Shown in pieces: positions 16,523-24,321 of a DNA stretch of 64,000 nt (position 1 is its first letter; each line of letters begins with the position of its first letter). The translations under genes and the position numbers were made by a program. A model generated the notes under the pieces. That model did not search any database, had not been told where the DNA came from, and worked only from the letters and a program-made list of their open reading frames with translations. The stretch comes from Rhodobacterales bacterium (GTDB taxonomy: Bacteria > Pseudomonadota > Alphaproteobacteria > Caulobacterales > Hyphomonadaceae), in assembly GCA_014763715.1 (NCBI GenBank), contig JACXUV010000011.1:31311-95310 (forward strand), written 5' to 3'.

Positions 16523-17271
16523 CAGCCGCGGTTCCCGAATACGCGCCGCAGCAGCTCCGTCGTCCGCGCCACCGGGTTCTCCCGGATCTTCTTCTCTTCC
16601 TCCGCGACATAGAGGAAGATGCCGTCCAGGCCATAATCGACCGCATGCGTCGTCAGGTCTGCCTGCAGGCTGGAAGTGATACCGCCAACGCCATATTGCG
16701 ACGCGACATTTTCCATCGCCGTGAATGCACCGGACTTCGAAAGCGCTTCACGGGCATAAGGGGTGAAGGCTGTCCGCAGCTGTGTTTCCGTCCTGGATCG
16801 CAGGTAGTCCGTCGCAGCGGTGTCGCCGCCATTCAGAATGTTCAGCGCGTCATTGATCGTGATGTTGCGAATGGCCCCCAGGATCAAGGCCTGGGCCTCG
16901 GGAACAGAAGCTTCTGCAGCGCGGTTCATGCGCAGTTCAAGATCGTCGAGCGGGCCGCTCGCCCCCACCTTCGCCAGGTTCGACTGGATGGACCGATATG
17001 TCTTGGGCAGCGGGATCCGGATCTTCGGATCACCATAATAGCCATTGGTTTGACCAAGCTGGTTGGCGACAAGGTTGGTGCCAACGGTCAGCGCCTCTCG
17101 CAGGCCGGCATCGATCTCGGCCGTGGTCAGCGTTCCCTGGGAACCGGATGAGGGAACAGAAGCGAGAACCTCTCCGAGAACACGGCCAAACTCACCGCTG
17201 GTGCCTGTTTCAGCACATCCCGCCGTGAGAAGCGCAAGGCTCAGCGCTCCCAGCATTCTTCGGTTCATCAA
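16522..17271 (-). CDS. DUF4197 family lipoprotein
   Basis: A 249-residue protein with a lipoprotein signal (ALLTAGCAETG, Cys about 19). The body holds LTTAEIDAGLREALTVGTN, the AL-LGAIRNITINDALNILNGGDTAATDYLR block and YGLDGIFLYVAEEEKKIRENP, which together define DUF4197. The family is widespread in Gram-negative bacteria and lacks an assigned role; it should be an outer-membrane or periplasmic lipoprotein. It precedes and is coupled to the alpha/beta hydrolase, and is divergent from blaI. Confidence 0.85.
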   Translation of the reverse strand: MMNRRMLGALSLALLTAGCAETGTSGEFGRVLGEVLASVPSSGSQGTLTTAEIDAGLREALTVGTNLVANQLGQTNGYYGDPKIRIPLPKTYRSIQSNLAKVGASGPLDDLELRMNRAAEASVPEAQALILGAIRNITINDALNILNGGDTAATDYLRSRTETQLRTAFTPYAREALSKSGAFTAMENVASQYGVGGITSSLQADLTTHAVDYGLDGIFLYVAEEEKKIRENPVARTTELLRRVFGNRG

Positions 17272-17425
17272 CTTGCACCCTCACTTTGGCCCCCGCCCCG
17301 GGACTCGCAACCGAGCCTACAGGAGCAGCCAGTGGAATTGAAGCCACACCAGCAGGCGCACTGCATCAAAGCCTGACCTTACGAACTTGTCACGCGCCTC
17401 GATCAAAAACTTCATTGACCACGAG

Positions 17426-17456
17426 TGTAGTCACAACTATGACCACAGACGTAGTC
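17426..17456. promoter_or_regulatory. Candidate BlaI-type operator upstream of blaI
   Basis: Upstream of the blaI-like gene, TGTAGTC (17426-17432) pairs with GACCACA (17441-17447) at six of seven bases; within it TAGT-CACA-ACTA is an exact short palindrome. A second GTAGTC lies at 17451, 24 bases from the first. BlaI/MecI repressors bind TGTA/TACA-type dyads near their own promoter, so autoregulation is likely. Confidence 0.5.
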
Positions 17457-17478
17457 GCACCGGGAGGGAGTCCCAGAG

Positions 17479-17841
17479 ATGAAAATTTCAGCCGCCGAAC
17501 TCGATGTGATGAGTGTGCTCTGGCAGACGCCGGGCCTTGCCGCGTCGGATGTTCACGAGGCGCTCGGTGATGAAAAGGACTGGACCAGCCGGACAGTGAA
17601 AACGCTGCTGGCGCGCCTCGTAGAAAAAGGCGCCCTCCGCACAGAGGAGGATGGCCGCCGTTACCTCTATTACCCGATCATCGAGGAAGGTGCGTACAAG
17701 GCCAAGGCCGCCAGCCAGTTTGTCGATCGCGTGTTCTCCGGACGCGCGGCCCCTCTGGTTGCCCACCTCGCCGACACACGGGGCCTGACACCGGAAGACA
17801 TCGAAGAACTTGAACGCCTGCTGGGGGATCTGAAGAAATGA
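17479..17841 (+). CDS. BlaI/MecI-type transcriptional repressor
   Basis: A 120-residue repressor. The winged helix is seen in SAAELDVMSVLWQTPGLAAS, WTSRTVKTLLARLVEKGAL and the wing EEDGRRYLYYPII; the C-terminal dimer region (ASQFVDRVFSGRAAPLVAHL) contains the place where BlaI is cut by its partner protease. GGGAGGGAGTCCCAGAG-type purine-rich sequence precedes the ATG. It overlaps the M56 peptidase gene by ATGA, as in bla/mec regulatory pairs. There is no beta-lactamase of the inducible type next to it. Confidence 0.9.
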   Translation: MKISAAELDVMSVLWQTPGLAASDVHEALGDEKDWTSRTVKTLLARLVEKGALRTEEDGRRYLYYPIIEEGAYKAKAASQFVDRVFSGRAAPLVAHLADTRGLTPEDIEELERLLGDLKK

Positions 17842-19784
17842 ACGGCTCGATTTTCCTTCCTGACGCGACATCCGCCCTGCAGACCGTGCTGGCCGTGTCC
17901 ATCCTGATTGGCCTGGTTCTGGCCGCGCGGCGGCCTGTTGCCAGGCATTTCGGGGCCGGGGTCGCCTATGCACTGTGGGCCCTGCCGCTCGCCCGGCTCA
18001 TCCTGCCGCCGCTTCAGATGCCCGTTTCCCTGATGCCGTTCGTCCGCCTGTCGAAACCGGCAGCGACAGTCAGCACGGAAGCCTCCAGCACAACCACGAT
18101 CATGGCTGTCTCTGACACGGCTACCCCAGCACTGGCGGCGATGCCTCACGCACCCGTTCCCCCTGTTGCCAGCAGCAGTTTTATTGAGGGGCTCCCCTCT
18201 TCTTCGCCCCTGACGGACAGCTTGCCGGTCATGCTGCTGCCCACCCTGTTCACCGTCTGGATCGGCGGGGCCCTGCTGGCTTTCGGTCTCAGCATGTGGC
18301 GCCAGCATGTCTTCATGCAGACCGTCAAACGTGAAGCTGTAAATGTGTCGCCCCGCCTGCAGCGCATTGCCCAGCAGGTTGCGCACCAGGTCGGCCTGAA
18401 GCGCCTGCCTGTTATCGCTTCCAGCCTCATCTCTTCCGGCCCGCTGGTGACCGGGCTCGCCCGCCCTGTCGTGCTCCTGCCGGCATGGTTCGAAACGGAC
18501 TATGACGATACCCAGCAACGCGCGGCTCTCGCGCATGAGCTGACGCATGTCCGCCGGGGCGATCTCTGGGCCCTGCAGGCAGCAGAATTCTTCATCGCCT
18601 GCATGTGGTTCAACCCGCTTGCCTACTATGCCCACCGCGCCTTCCGCACCGATCAGGAAGCGGCCTGTGACGCCGATGTCCTGAAAGCCGGAACCGCGTC
18701 ACCGCACGCCTATGGCGCCACGCTCATCAAGGCCGTGAAATCGGCCTCGCAGGAACGCCTCCCCGCCGCAGCAGGCCTGCCCCTGACCCATGCCCTCAAG
18801 GAAAGACTGAGCCGTATGACCCATCCGACCCCCAGCAAGACACGCCGCCTCGCCGGTGGCACCGCAGCCGCCCTGCTCGGTACCGCCGCCCTGATCGCGA
18901 CCTCTTCGGTCCCGGCCAATGCCGGCGAACGCGAGCATCGCGAACTGCGGATCGACAATGGGACGGTCTACCTGAATGGTGAGCGGATCAAGGACCGCCA
19001 GATTGTCATCCTTGGCGAGCCCTTCGCAGGGATCGAACCTGGCCCGGAATTCAACGCGGAGATCGAGCGCCTTTCAAAGGAAATGGCCGAAGAGGGCACC
19101 CGTATCAGCCGGATCATCACGGCCAAGGTGACGGCAAATGTCCCGGAACCCTCCCTGTCGCCGGAAGATGACCCGGAGTTCCAGGCCCTCATGGAAGAAC
19201 TCAATAACCTGCCGCTCGTCATGGAGTTCAGGAATGGCACGACGGTCAGCGCCGATCGCGAAATGACCGACGAAGAGCAGGAAGCCTGGGACCGGAAATG
19301 GGAGGAATGGGGCGAACGGTTCGAGAAACGCGCCAGCGCTTTCGAAGCCCGCGCCAAAGCCTATGAGGCACGCGCCGAGGCCATGCACAGGGACATGGAC
19401 CCGGAACTGGAGAAGATGACGCACGAACTGGAAGCTGGTCTGGAGGCTAAGGCCGCCAAGCTGGAAATCCTGATCCACGAGAAATATGGCGACGACTTCG
19501 AAGCCCGCTTCGGCGCCACCTCGGATGCCCTCGATGGCCTGGTGGAAGAATGCCGTGATGCCAACCTCGCCGAGGGTGAAACCCGTGTCCTGACCCGCAC
19601 GGTCAATCTCGACCAGGGCGACCGCACCGTGAAAATCGCCTGCATGAAGGGCGACGAGACCACCCTGCGCTCTGCAAAGGCGCTGGCCGTGATCAAGTCC
19701 AGCAAGGCGCTGGCCGACGATGAGAAGAAGTCCTTCGAGAGCCAGGTCAGCCCCGAAGGCGAACTTGACGGGGCGGATAAGTAG
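17838..19784 (+). CDS. M56 family metallopeptidase (BlaR1-like) without penicillin-sensor domain
   Basis: A 648-residue membrane zinc protease. Hydrophobic segments lie near residues 15-32, 38-57, 133-153 and 350-365. The zinc-binding HELTH is at about 233-237, with the third ligand in the FRTDQEAACDADVLK segment, matching BlaR1/MecR1 proteases. After the last helix (about residue 365) the periplasmic part is not a class D-like sensor but a charged, Glu/Ala/Lys-rich coil (about 440-600), followed by SKALADDEKKSFESQ. It probably cuts the BlaI partner on an unknown envelope signal. Confidence 0.85.
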   Translation: MNGSIFLPDATSALQTVLAVSILIGLVLAARRPVARHFGAGVAYALWALPLARLILPPLQMPVSLMPFVRLSKPAATVSTEASSTTTIMAVSDTATPALAAMPHAPVPPVASSSFIEGLPSSSPLTDSLPVMLLPTLFTVWIGGALLAFGLSMWRQHVFMQTVKREAVNVSPRLQRIAQQVAHQVGLKRLPVIASSLISSGPLVTGLARPVVLLPAWFETDYDDTQQRAALAHELTHVRRGDLWALQAAEFFIACMWFNPLAYYAHRAFRTDQEAACDADVLKAGTASPHAYGATLIKAVKSASQERLPAAAGLPLTHALKERLSRMTHPTPSKTRRLAGGTAAALLGTAALIATSSVPANAGEREHRELRIDNGTVYLNGERIKDRQIVILGEPFAGIEPGPEFNAEIERLSKEMAEEGTRISRIITAKVTANVPEPSLSPEDDPEFQALMEELNNLPLVMEFRNGTTVSADREMTDEEQEAWDRKWEEWGERFEKRASAFEARAKAYEARAEAMHRDMDPELEKMTHELEAGLEAKAAKLEILIHEKYGDDFEARFGATSDALDGLVEECRDANLAEGETRVLTRTVNLDQGDRTVKIACMKGDETTLRSAKALAVIKSSKALADDEKKSFESQVSPEGELDGADK

Positions 19785-19818
19785 GCGCTCCGGAAACCAG
19801 CCAATTACGAACCAGGAC

Positions 19819-19848
19819 AAAGCCCCGGCCTTACCCGCCGGGGCTTTT
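19819..19848. terminator. Rho-independent terminator after the M56 peptidase gene
   Basis: AAAGCCCCGGC and GCCGGGGCTTT form a perfect 11-bp stem around a 7-base loop, followed by a T-run. It ends the blaI-M56 transcript 35 bases after the stop codon; an A-run on the other side could make it work in both directions. Confidence 0.85.
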
Positions 19849-19931
19849 GACTGTCTGACAGGAAGGCTTTGCAGGCCCGCCCGGCCACACTAGGGTGCCC
19901 ACGATTTCTTCCCTTGTCCGGAGCCCTCAGG

Positions 19932-20384
19932 ATGACACCGCGTCTGACAGCCCTTGCCCTGTTCCTGCTGCCACTGGCGGCATGTGCGACCATGGAGCCC
20001 GAGCCCTGCACAGCAGAGTGGATCGACTACAAGACCGACAAGATCCTGCGCAGCTTCGCGTCCGAAAACCGCGGCCTGATCAATGACTTCCGCAAGCTCA
20101 CCAGAGAAGGTGGCGACATCGCCCCCTTCGTTGCCATGACGCTCGCCCGCAAGTCCGGCCGGATCCAGACCTTCGCCGACTCCTTCAACAGGACTGTCCT
20201 GCCGGAACTGGAAGCCGCGCTCTCCCAGTGCGGCCGGAACGAGGAATTCATGCCCGCCCTGACCAGCTTCCTCCGGGACGAAGGCGTCAGCGATGAAGCC
20301 ATCAGCTGGATCATTCCCTTCATCGCCGTGATGGCGGAAATGCGCGACGGCACCTTCGATATCGACGGGCATCATCAGGACTGA
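19932..20384 (+). CDS. Hypothetical lipoprotein
   Basis: A 150-residue protein with a lipoprotein signal (LALFLLPLAACATME, Cys about 18). The rest is helical and charged, with no recognised family, but includes a conserved-looking core (CTAEWIDYKTDKILRSFASE) and a C-terminal hydrophobic turn (AISWIIPFIAVMAEM). The start at 19932 is chosen because it gives the signal peptide directly. It lies five bases before kdsB on the same strand and is probably co-transcribed with it, but no functional link is evident. Confidence 0.7.
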   Translation: MTPRLTALALFLLPLAACATMEPEPCTAEWIDYKTDKILRSFASENRGLINDFRKLTREGGDIAPFVAMTLARKSGRIQTFADSFNRTVLPELEAALSQCGRNEEFMPALTSFLRDEGVSDEAISWIIPFIAVMAEMRDGTFDIDGHHQD

Positions 20385-20389
20385 CAGAC

Positions 20390-21199
20390 ATGCGCACACT
20401 GATTGTTGTTCCCGCACGCTACGCATCGACCCGCCTGCCCGGCAAACCGCTGGTCAGGATTGCCGGGCGCACCATGGTCTCCCGCGTGGCCGCGATGGCC
20501 GGCAAGGCGGCGGAAGCCCTTGGCGATGCGCAACACGTTGTGGCCACGGATGATGAGCGGATTGAAACCCACTGCCGGGACCTCGGCATCCCGGTTGTGA
20601 TGACGGACCCCGATCTTCCCTCTGGAACGGACCGGGCCCTGGCTGCTGCCGATGCAATGGGCGCGGCCCCCGATGTCGTGGTGAACCTGCAGGGCGACTC
20701 CCCCTTCACGCCCCCGGCGCATGTGATTGCGGTCGCACAAGCCGCGCGCGAGTCCGGCGCCGATGCGGCCACACCTTATGTCCGCCTCACCTGGGAGGCG
20801 CTGGATGCCTTCCGGCAGCACAAGCTGGAAACCCCCTTCTCGGGCACGACGCTTGTGCATGATGAAGCCGGCCGTGCGCTCTGGTTCTCCAAGAACCTGA
20901 TCCCCGCCATGCGCAAGGAAGCGGCTCTGCGCACCAAGGGTGACCCGTCGCCCGTGTGTCGCCATATCGGCCTTTACGCCTATCGCCTCGAAGCGCTGCG
21001 CCGCTATGTCAGCCTGCCGGAAGGCCGCTACGAACAGCTCGAAGGGCTGGAACAGCTGCGCCTGCTGGAAAACGGCATGAGCATTCAATGCGTTGAAGTC
21101 ACGCCGGACAGGATCGCCATCCCCGGCATCGACACCGCCGAGGATGTCGCGCTCGCCGAACGGCTCGTTGCCGAACATGGCGACCCGCTGGAGGATTGA
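20390..21199 (+). CDS. kdsB: 3-deoxy-manno-octulosonate cytidylyltransferase
   Basis: A 269-residue enzyme that makes CMP-Kdo from CTP and Kdo for lipid A/LPS inner core. Motifs are VVPARYASTRLPGKPLVRIAG with the substrate-binding RYASTRLPGKPL, VVATDDERI, VNLQGDSPF (Mg-binding Asp), FSKNLIPAMR and HIGLYAYR. It sits between a lipoprotein gene and a histidine phosphatase gene, overlapping the region of the latter's ribosome site. In many alphaproteobacteria kdsB adjoins pheA and the cycM-type cytochrome gene; here it is about 17 kb away from them. Confidence 0.93.
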   Translation: MRTLIVVPARYASTRLPGKPLVRIAGRTMVSRVAAMAGKAAEALGDAQHVVATDDERIETHCRDLGIPVVMTDPDLPSGTDRALAAADAMGAAPDVVVNLQGDSPFTPPAHVIAVAQAARESGADAATPYVRLTWEALDAFRQHKLETPFSGTTLVHDEAGRALWFSKNLIPAMRKEAALRTKGDPSPVCRHIGLYAYRLEALRRYVSLPEGRYEQLEGLEQLRLLENGMSIQCVEVTPDRIAIPGIDTAEDVALAERLVAEHGDPLED

Positions 21200-21204
21200 C
21201 GCTC

Positions 21205-21810
21205 ATGGGACGGATCATTGTCTGCCGCCATGGAAACACGTTCGACAAGGGCGACACAGTCACCCGCGTCGGCGGCCGGACAGACCTGCCACTGTCGTTT
21301 TCCGGAAAGGCACAGGCCGAAGCTCTTGCCCGGCATTTTTCAGGCACGCACTTTCAGGCCGCCTATTGCTCCTCGCTTCGGCGTACGCATGAAACGGCAA
21401 CCGCCATTCTCGATGCACAGCCGGATGCCCCCACACCTGCCGTGCTCTCCTTCCTGACAGAGATCGACTATGGCCCGGATGAGAATGTGGCCGAAGAAAA
21501 GGTCGTAGCCCGTATCGGCGAAACCGCCATGCGCGCCTGGGAAGAAGACAGCCGCGTGCCGGATGGCTGGATCGTCGACAAGCAGGCAATCCATTCAGGC
21601 TGGAAAGCCCTCCTGACGGAAGCCGCGCGGCTTCCGAAGGCCGATACGATCCTGGTCGTTACAAGTAATGGGATCGCCCGCTTCCTGCCGGATGTCGTGG
21701 ATGCCGTGCCGGTGGGGCTTCAGCCCAAGCTGAAAACAGGGGCCTGGGGCGAAATCGACTGCAACACCGGCACACGGATTGTCGCCTGGAACGAGCGGCC
21801 GCCCGCTTGA
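21205..21810 (+). CDS. Histidine phosphatase superfamily protein
   Basis: A 201-residue phosphoglycerate-mutase-like enzyme. The catalytic His is in IVCRHGNTFDKG; the second Arg/Glu/His set is in SSLRRTHETA, the acidic EIDYGPDEN and VVTSNGIARF, where the usual GHG/SHG second His is replaced by SNG. A GGAGGA ribosome site lies nine bases before the ATG at 21205, which is preferred over the TTG at 21196. It follows kdsB. The missing second catalytic His makes activity uncertain; it might act on a sugar phosphate of LPS or capsule synthesis, but that is a guess from position. Confidence 0.8.
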   Translation: MGRIIVCRHGNTFDKGDTVTRVGGRTDLPLSFSGKAQAEALARHFSGTHFQAAYCSSLRRTHETATAILDAQPDAPTPAVLSFLTEIDYGPDENVAEEKVVARIGETAMRAWEEDSRVPDGWIVDKQAIHSGWKALLTEAARLPKADTILVVTSNGIARFLPDVVDAVPVGLQPKLKTGAWGEIDCNTGTRIVAWNERPPA

Positions 21811-21822
21811 GATAGTCGCCGG

Positions 21823-24246
21823 TCAGGCCGCGTCGCGGTCGTCAGCTTCGTCTTCCATCTCACCCGGGCCCGCAATCGGCAGGGTAAAGGCAACCGTTGT
21901 CCCTTCCCCTTCGATGGATGAGATCGTCAGCTCGCCGCCATGCATTTCAGCGAAAGACTTGGTTAGTGCGAGGCCCAGCCCAGTGCCTTCATAGTTGCGG
22001 TCATGCGAGCCGGTTGCCTGCTCGAAGGGCTGTGAGAGGCGCGGCAGGTCGGCTGCCGGAATGCCGATCCCTGTGTCGGTCACGGACACCTTGATGTCCG
22101 GCCCATATTGCTGAACAGCGACCGTGATCTTGCCGCCTGCATTGGTGAACTTGATCGCATTGGACACAAGGTTCAGCACCATCTGACGGATGGCGCGATG
22201 ATCGGCATCGATCTCCGGCAGCCCGGGCTGAACATCCAGAACAATCTCGATATCCTTGTCAGCGGCCTTCCGGCGGATCATCCGCACAGCGGCATCCACC
22301 GGGTCAATCGGATCAATCGGCTGCGGATTGATCGTCATCTTGCCCGCTTCGATCTTCGCCATGTCCAGAATGTCGTTGATCATGTCTAGCAGGTGCTGGC
22401 CTGATGCCAGAATGTCCTGCGCATAGCCCTTGTAGCGCTGATCCCCCAGCGGCCCGTAGAGTTCGTGCGCCAGGATTTCAGAGAAACCATTGATCGCGTT
22501 CAAAGGCGTCCGCAGCTCATGGCTCATGTTCGCCAGGAAGGCGGATTTGGAGTTCGCTGCATTCTCGGCACGGGATTTTTCTTCGGACAGTTTGCGGGCA
22601 AGCTCACCCGCCCGGCCCTCGGAGCGTTCCAGATCCTGCACCGTCTTGCGCATGCGTTCCTTCTGCCGGCGCAGCTCTTCCTCTTTGCTGATATTCTCCG
22701 TGACATCGATGCCCACAGTGATCAGCCCGCCATCGGGGGATGGCCGCTCGACCAGCTTCAGCCAACGTCCGCCCTGAAGGCAGATCAGGTTGGCCTGCCT
22801 GTCATCCGCAGACGGACGCTCAGCGCGTATCGCGCCAGCGCGTGCAATAGAGACAGTTTCATGCGTCATGCCCGTCCGCAACGTGTCGGTCAGGCCGAAG
22901 TCCGTCGCGAAGGCCCTGTTCCAGTACAGGAGGCGCTTGCGATGATCCCACAGGGCGAATGGCCCGCTGAAGCCTTCCAGCGCACTGCGCAAGCGCCGCT
23001 CAGCCGCCTTCACGCGATCTTCCGCCTGCTTGCGGTCCGTGATGTCCAGCATGATCCCGCCGAACAGCGGCCCGGCATCGGTATCCGTATTGGACCCCCG
23101 CATCTCGATCCAGCGAAGCGGCGGGCGCGCCAATGCGAAATTGACCTGCAGCCAGCCAATCTCGCGTGACTTCTCGATGGCTTCCCGCACACGTGCCTGA
23201 TGCTCCGGGTGGACCTGCTTGACCAGATTGCCGAGCGACACGGTGCGCATGCCCTCCAGGTTGAGCAGCTCGCTGGACGCTTCCGACAGGAACAGCGACC
23301 CATGCTCAGGCGTCCATTCCCAATAGCCGGCCTTGGCACTGCGCATGACCGTCGCCATGATCCGGTCTGCCTGCTCATCACGGGCCGCTTCCGCAATCGT
23401 GTCGGTCTGCTGCTTCGACAAGCGCCCCATGAGGCCGGTGATCGCCAACACGGGCGCGGCGAGCAGGAGCGCAAAAATCAGAAGGCTGACCAGATCATCC
23501 CGCGTCAGCAGGTCTGCCTCGGTTTCGCTGCACACGGCAAGGCCGCCACCGGCGACACTGCTACAGGCGAGTGCCGAGCGTGACAGCCCCCGTCCCTTTT
23601 CGAACCGGGCCTGCTGCATGGGCCGCAAGCCATTTGCCGGCCGTGGCTCAGGATCACCGGCCACGATCTGAAGACCATCGGAGACCAGTGAAACCTGGCT
23701 GTTCTTCGACGCAGCGGGCAGCCAGGTGCCTGCCGGGGCCAGCGCGATCACGGCACCCTTGCCTTCGCCGGTCACCAGAACGACATCGCCCAGTTCGGAA
23801 AGGCCCGCGCGCTGGCCGGACTTGATCAGGGCCTCTGCCACAGATGCTGCGGCATCCAGCCGGCTGCCTTCCGGCGCCTGCCTTGCGTCAGACAGCGACA
23901 TGACCGCATCGACGCCGGGTGTGGCTGCGGCGATGGCCGAACGTGAGGCCTTATTGTCGGCGACGAGGCGGATGGCCGTCTCCACCGTATCGGCCCGCCC
24001 GTTCACGCGGCCCGCCAGCGCTTCTGCTTCCGCCTGTAGTGACAGCAGCAGGTTTGCATCTGAACGCTGATGCTCGTCCCAGGCTTTCAGGCCCATGGCG
24101 AGCGCCAGCAACGCAACCGTGCCGGCAATTGTCCACTTTAGGCGCGACGAGACGACCTCAGACGCAGGGTCTGCGGCTTGTTTTAATTGGGATTTTCTAT
24201 CCGTCTCGGCCAAAGGAAGATCCCCTGCCCGCTTTGCGGGCAACAT
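21823..24246 (-). CDS. Membrane PAS-PAS sensor histidine kinase
   Basis: An 807-residue sensor kinase. It has a membrane helix at about 36-54 (TIAGTVALLALAMGL), a periplasmic domain of about 190 residues, and a second helix near 245-270 (LLIFALLLAAPVLAITGL). Two PAS domains follow (about 290-410, ending LFGGIMLDITDRKQAE, and 420-525), then a coiled coil and the HisKA H-box NMSHELRTPLNAINGFSEIL with His about 575, and the ATPase domain (N-box LVSNAIKF, VTDTGIGI, GTGLGLALTKSFAEMHGG). No response regulator is adjacent, so the partner is elsewhere. A perfect inverted repeat with GANTC sites precedes it. Confidence 0.88.
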   Translation of the reverse strand: MLPAKRAGDLPLAETDRKSQLKQAADPASEVVSSRLKWTIAGTVALLALAMGLKAWDEHQRSDANLLLSLQAEAEALAGRVNGRADTVETAIRLVADNKASRSAIAAATPGVDAVMSLSDARQAPEGSRLDAAASVAEALIKSGQRAGLSELGDVVLVTGEGKGAVIALAPAGTWLPAASKNSQVSLVSDGLQIVAGDPEPRPANGLRPMQQARFEKGRGLSRSALACSSVAGGGLAVCSETEADLLTRDDLVSLLIFALLLAAPVLAITGLMGRLSKQQTDTIAEAARDEQADRIMATVMRSAKAGYWEWTPEHGSLFLSEASSELLNLEGMRTVSLGNLVKQVHPEHQARVREAIEKSREIGWLQVNFALARPPLRWIEMRGSNTDTDAGPLFGGIMLDITDRKQAEDRVKAAERRLRSALEGFSGPFALWDHRKRLLYWNRAFATDFGLTDTLRTGMTHETVSIARAGAIRAERPSADDRQANLICLQGGRWLKLVERPSPDGGLITVGIDVTENISKEEELRRQKERMRKTVQDLERSEGRAGELARKLSEEKSRAENAANSKSAFLANMSHELRTPLNAINGFSEILAHELYGPLGDQRYKGYAQDILASGQHLLDMINDILDMAKIEAGKMTINPQPIDPIDPVDAAVRMIRRKAADKDIEIVLDVQPGLPEIDADHRAIRQMVLNLVSNAIKFTNAGGKITVAVQQYGPDIKVSVTDTGIGIPAADLPRLSQPFEQATGSHDRNYEGTGLGLALTKSFAEMHGGELTISSIEGEGTTVAFTLPIAGPGEMEDEADDRDAA

Positions 24247-24285
24247 TCACTCAGCCTAACTTGTCCCCCGGAATCCTTGCCCGAG

Positions 24286-24314
24286 CGTTAACGAATCCCA
24301 CAGATTCGTTAACG
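24286..24314. repeat. Perfect 12-bp inverted repeat with two GANTC sites
   Basis: CGTTAACGAATC, five spacer bases (CCACA) and GATTCGTTAACG form a perfect 12-bp dyad. Each arm holds a GANTC (CcrM-type methylation) site and a TTAA. It lies between the pepN stop (24322) and the sensor-kinase start (24246), both minus strand. No T-run follows on that strand, so a regulator site or methylation-sensitive promoter element is as likely as a terminator. Confidence 0.75.
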
Positions 24315-24321
24315 AGCCTTT

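Noticed and set aside
17272..17425. Gene in the gap between the DUF4197 gene and blaI
   Set aside because: Open frames there run across both genes and show no family; the gap holds promoters and the operator.
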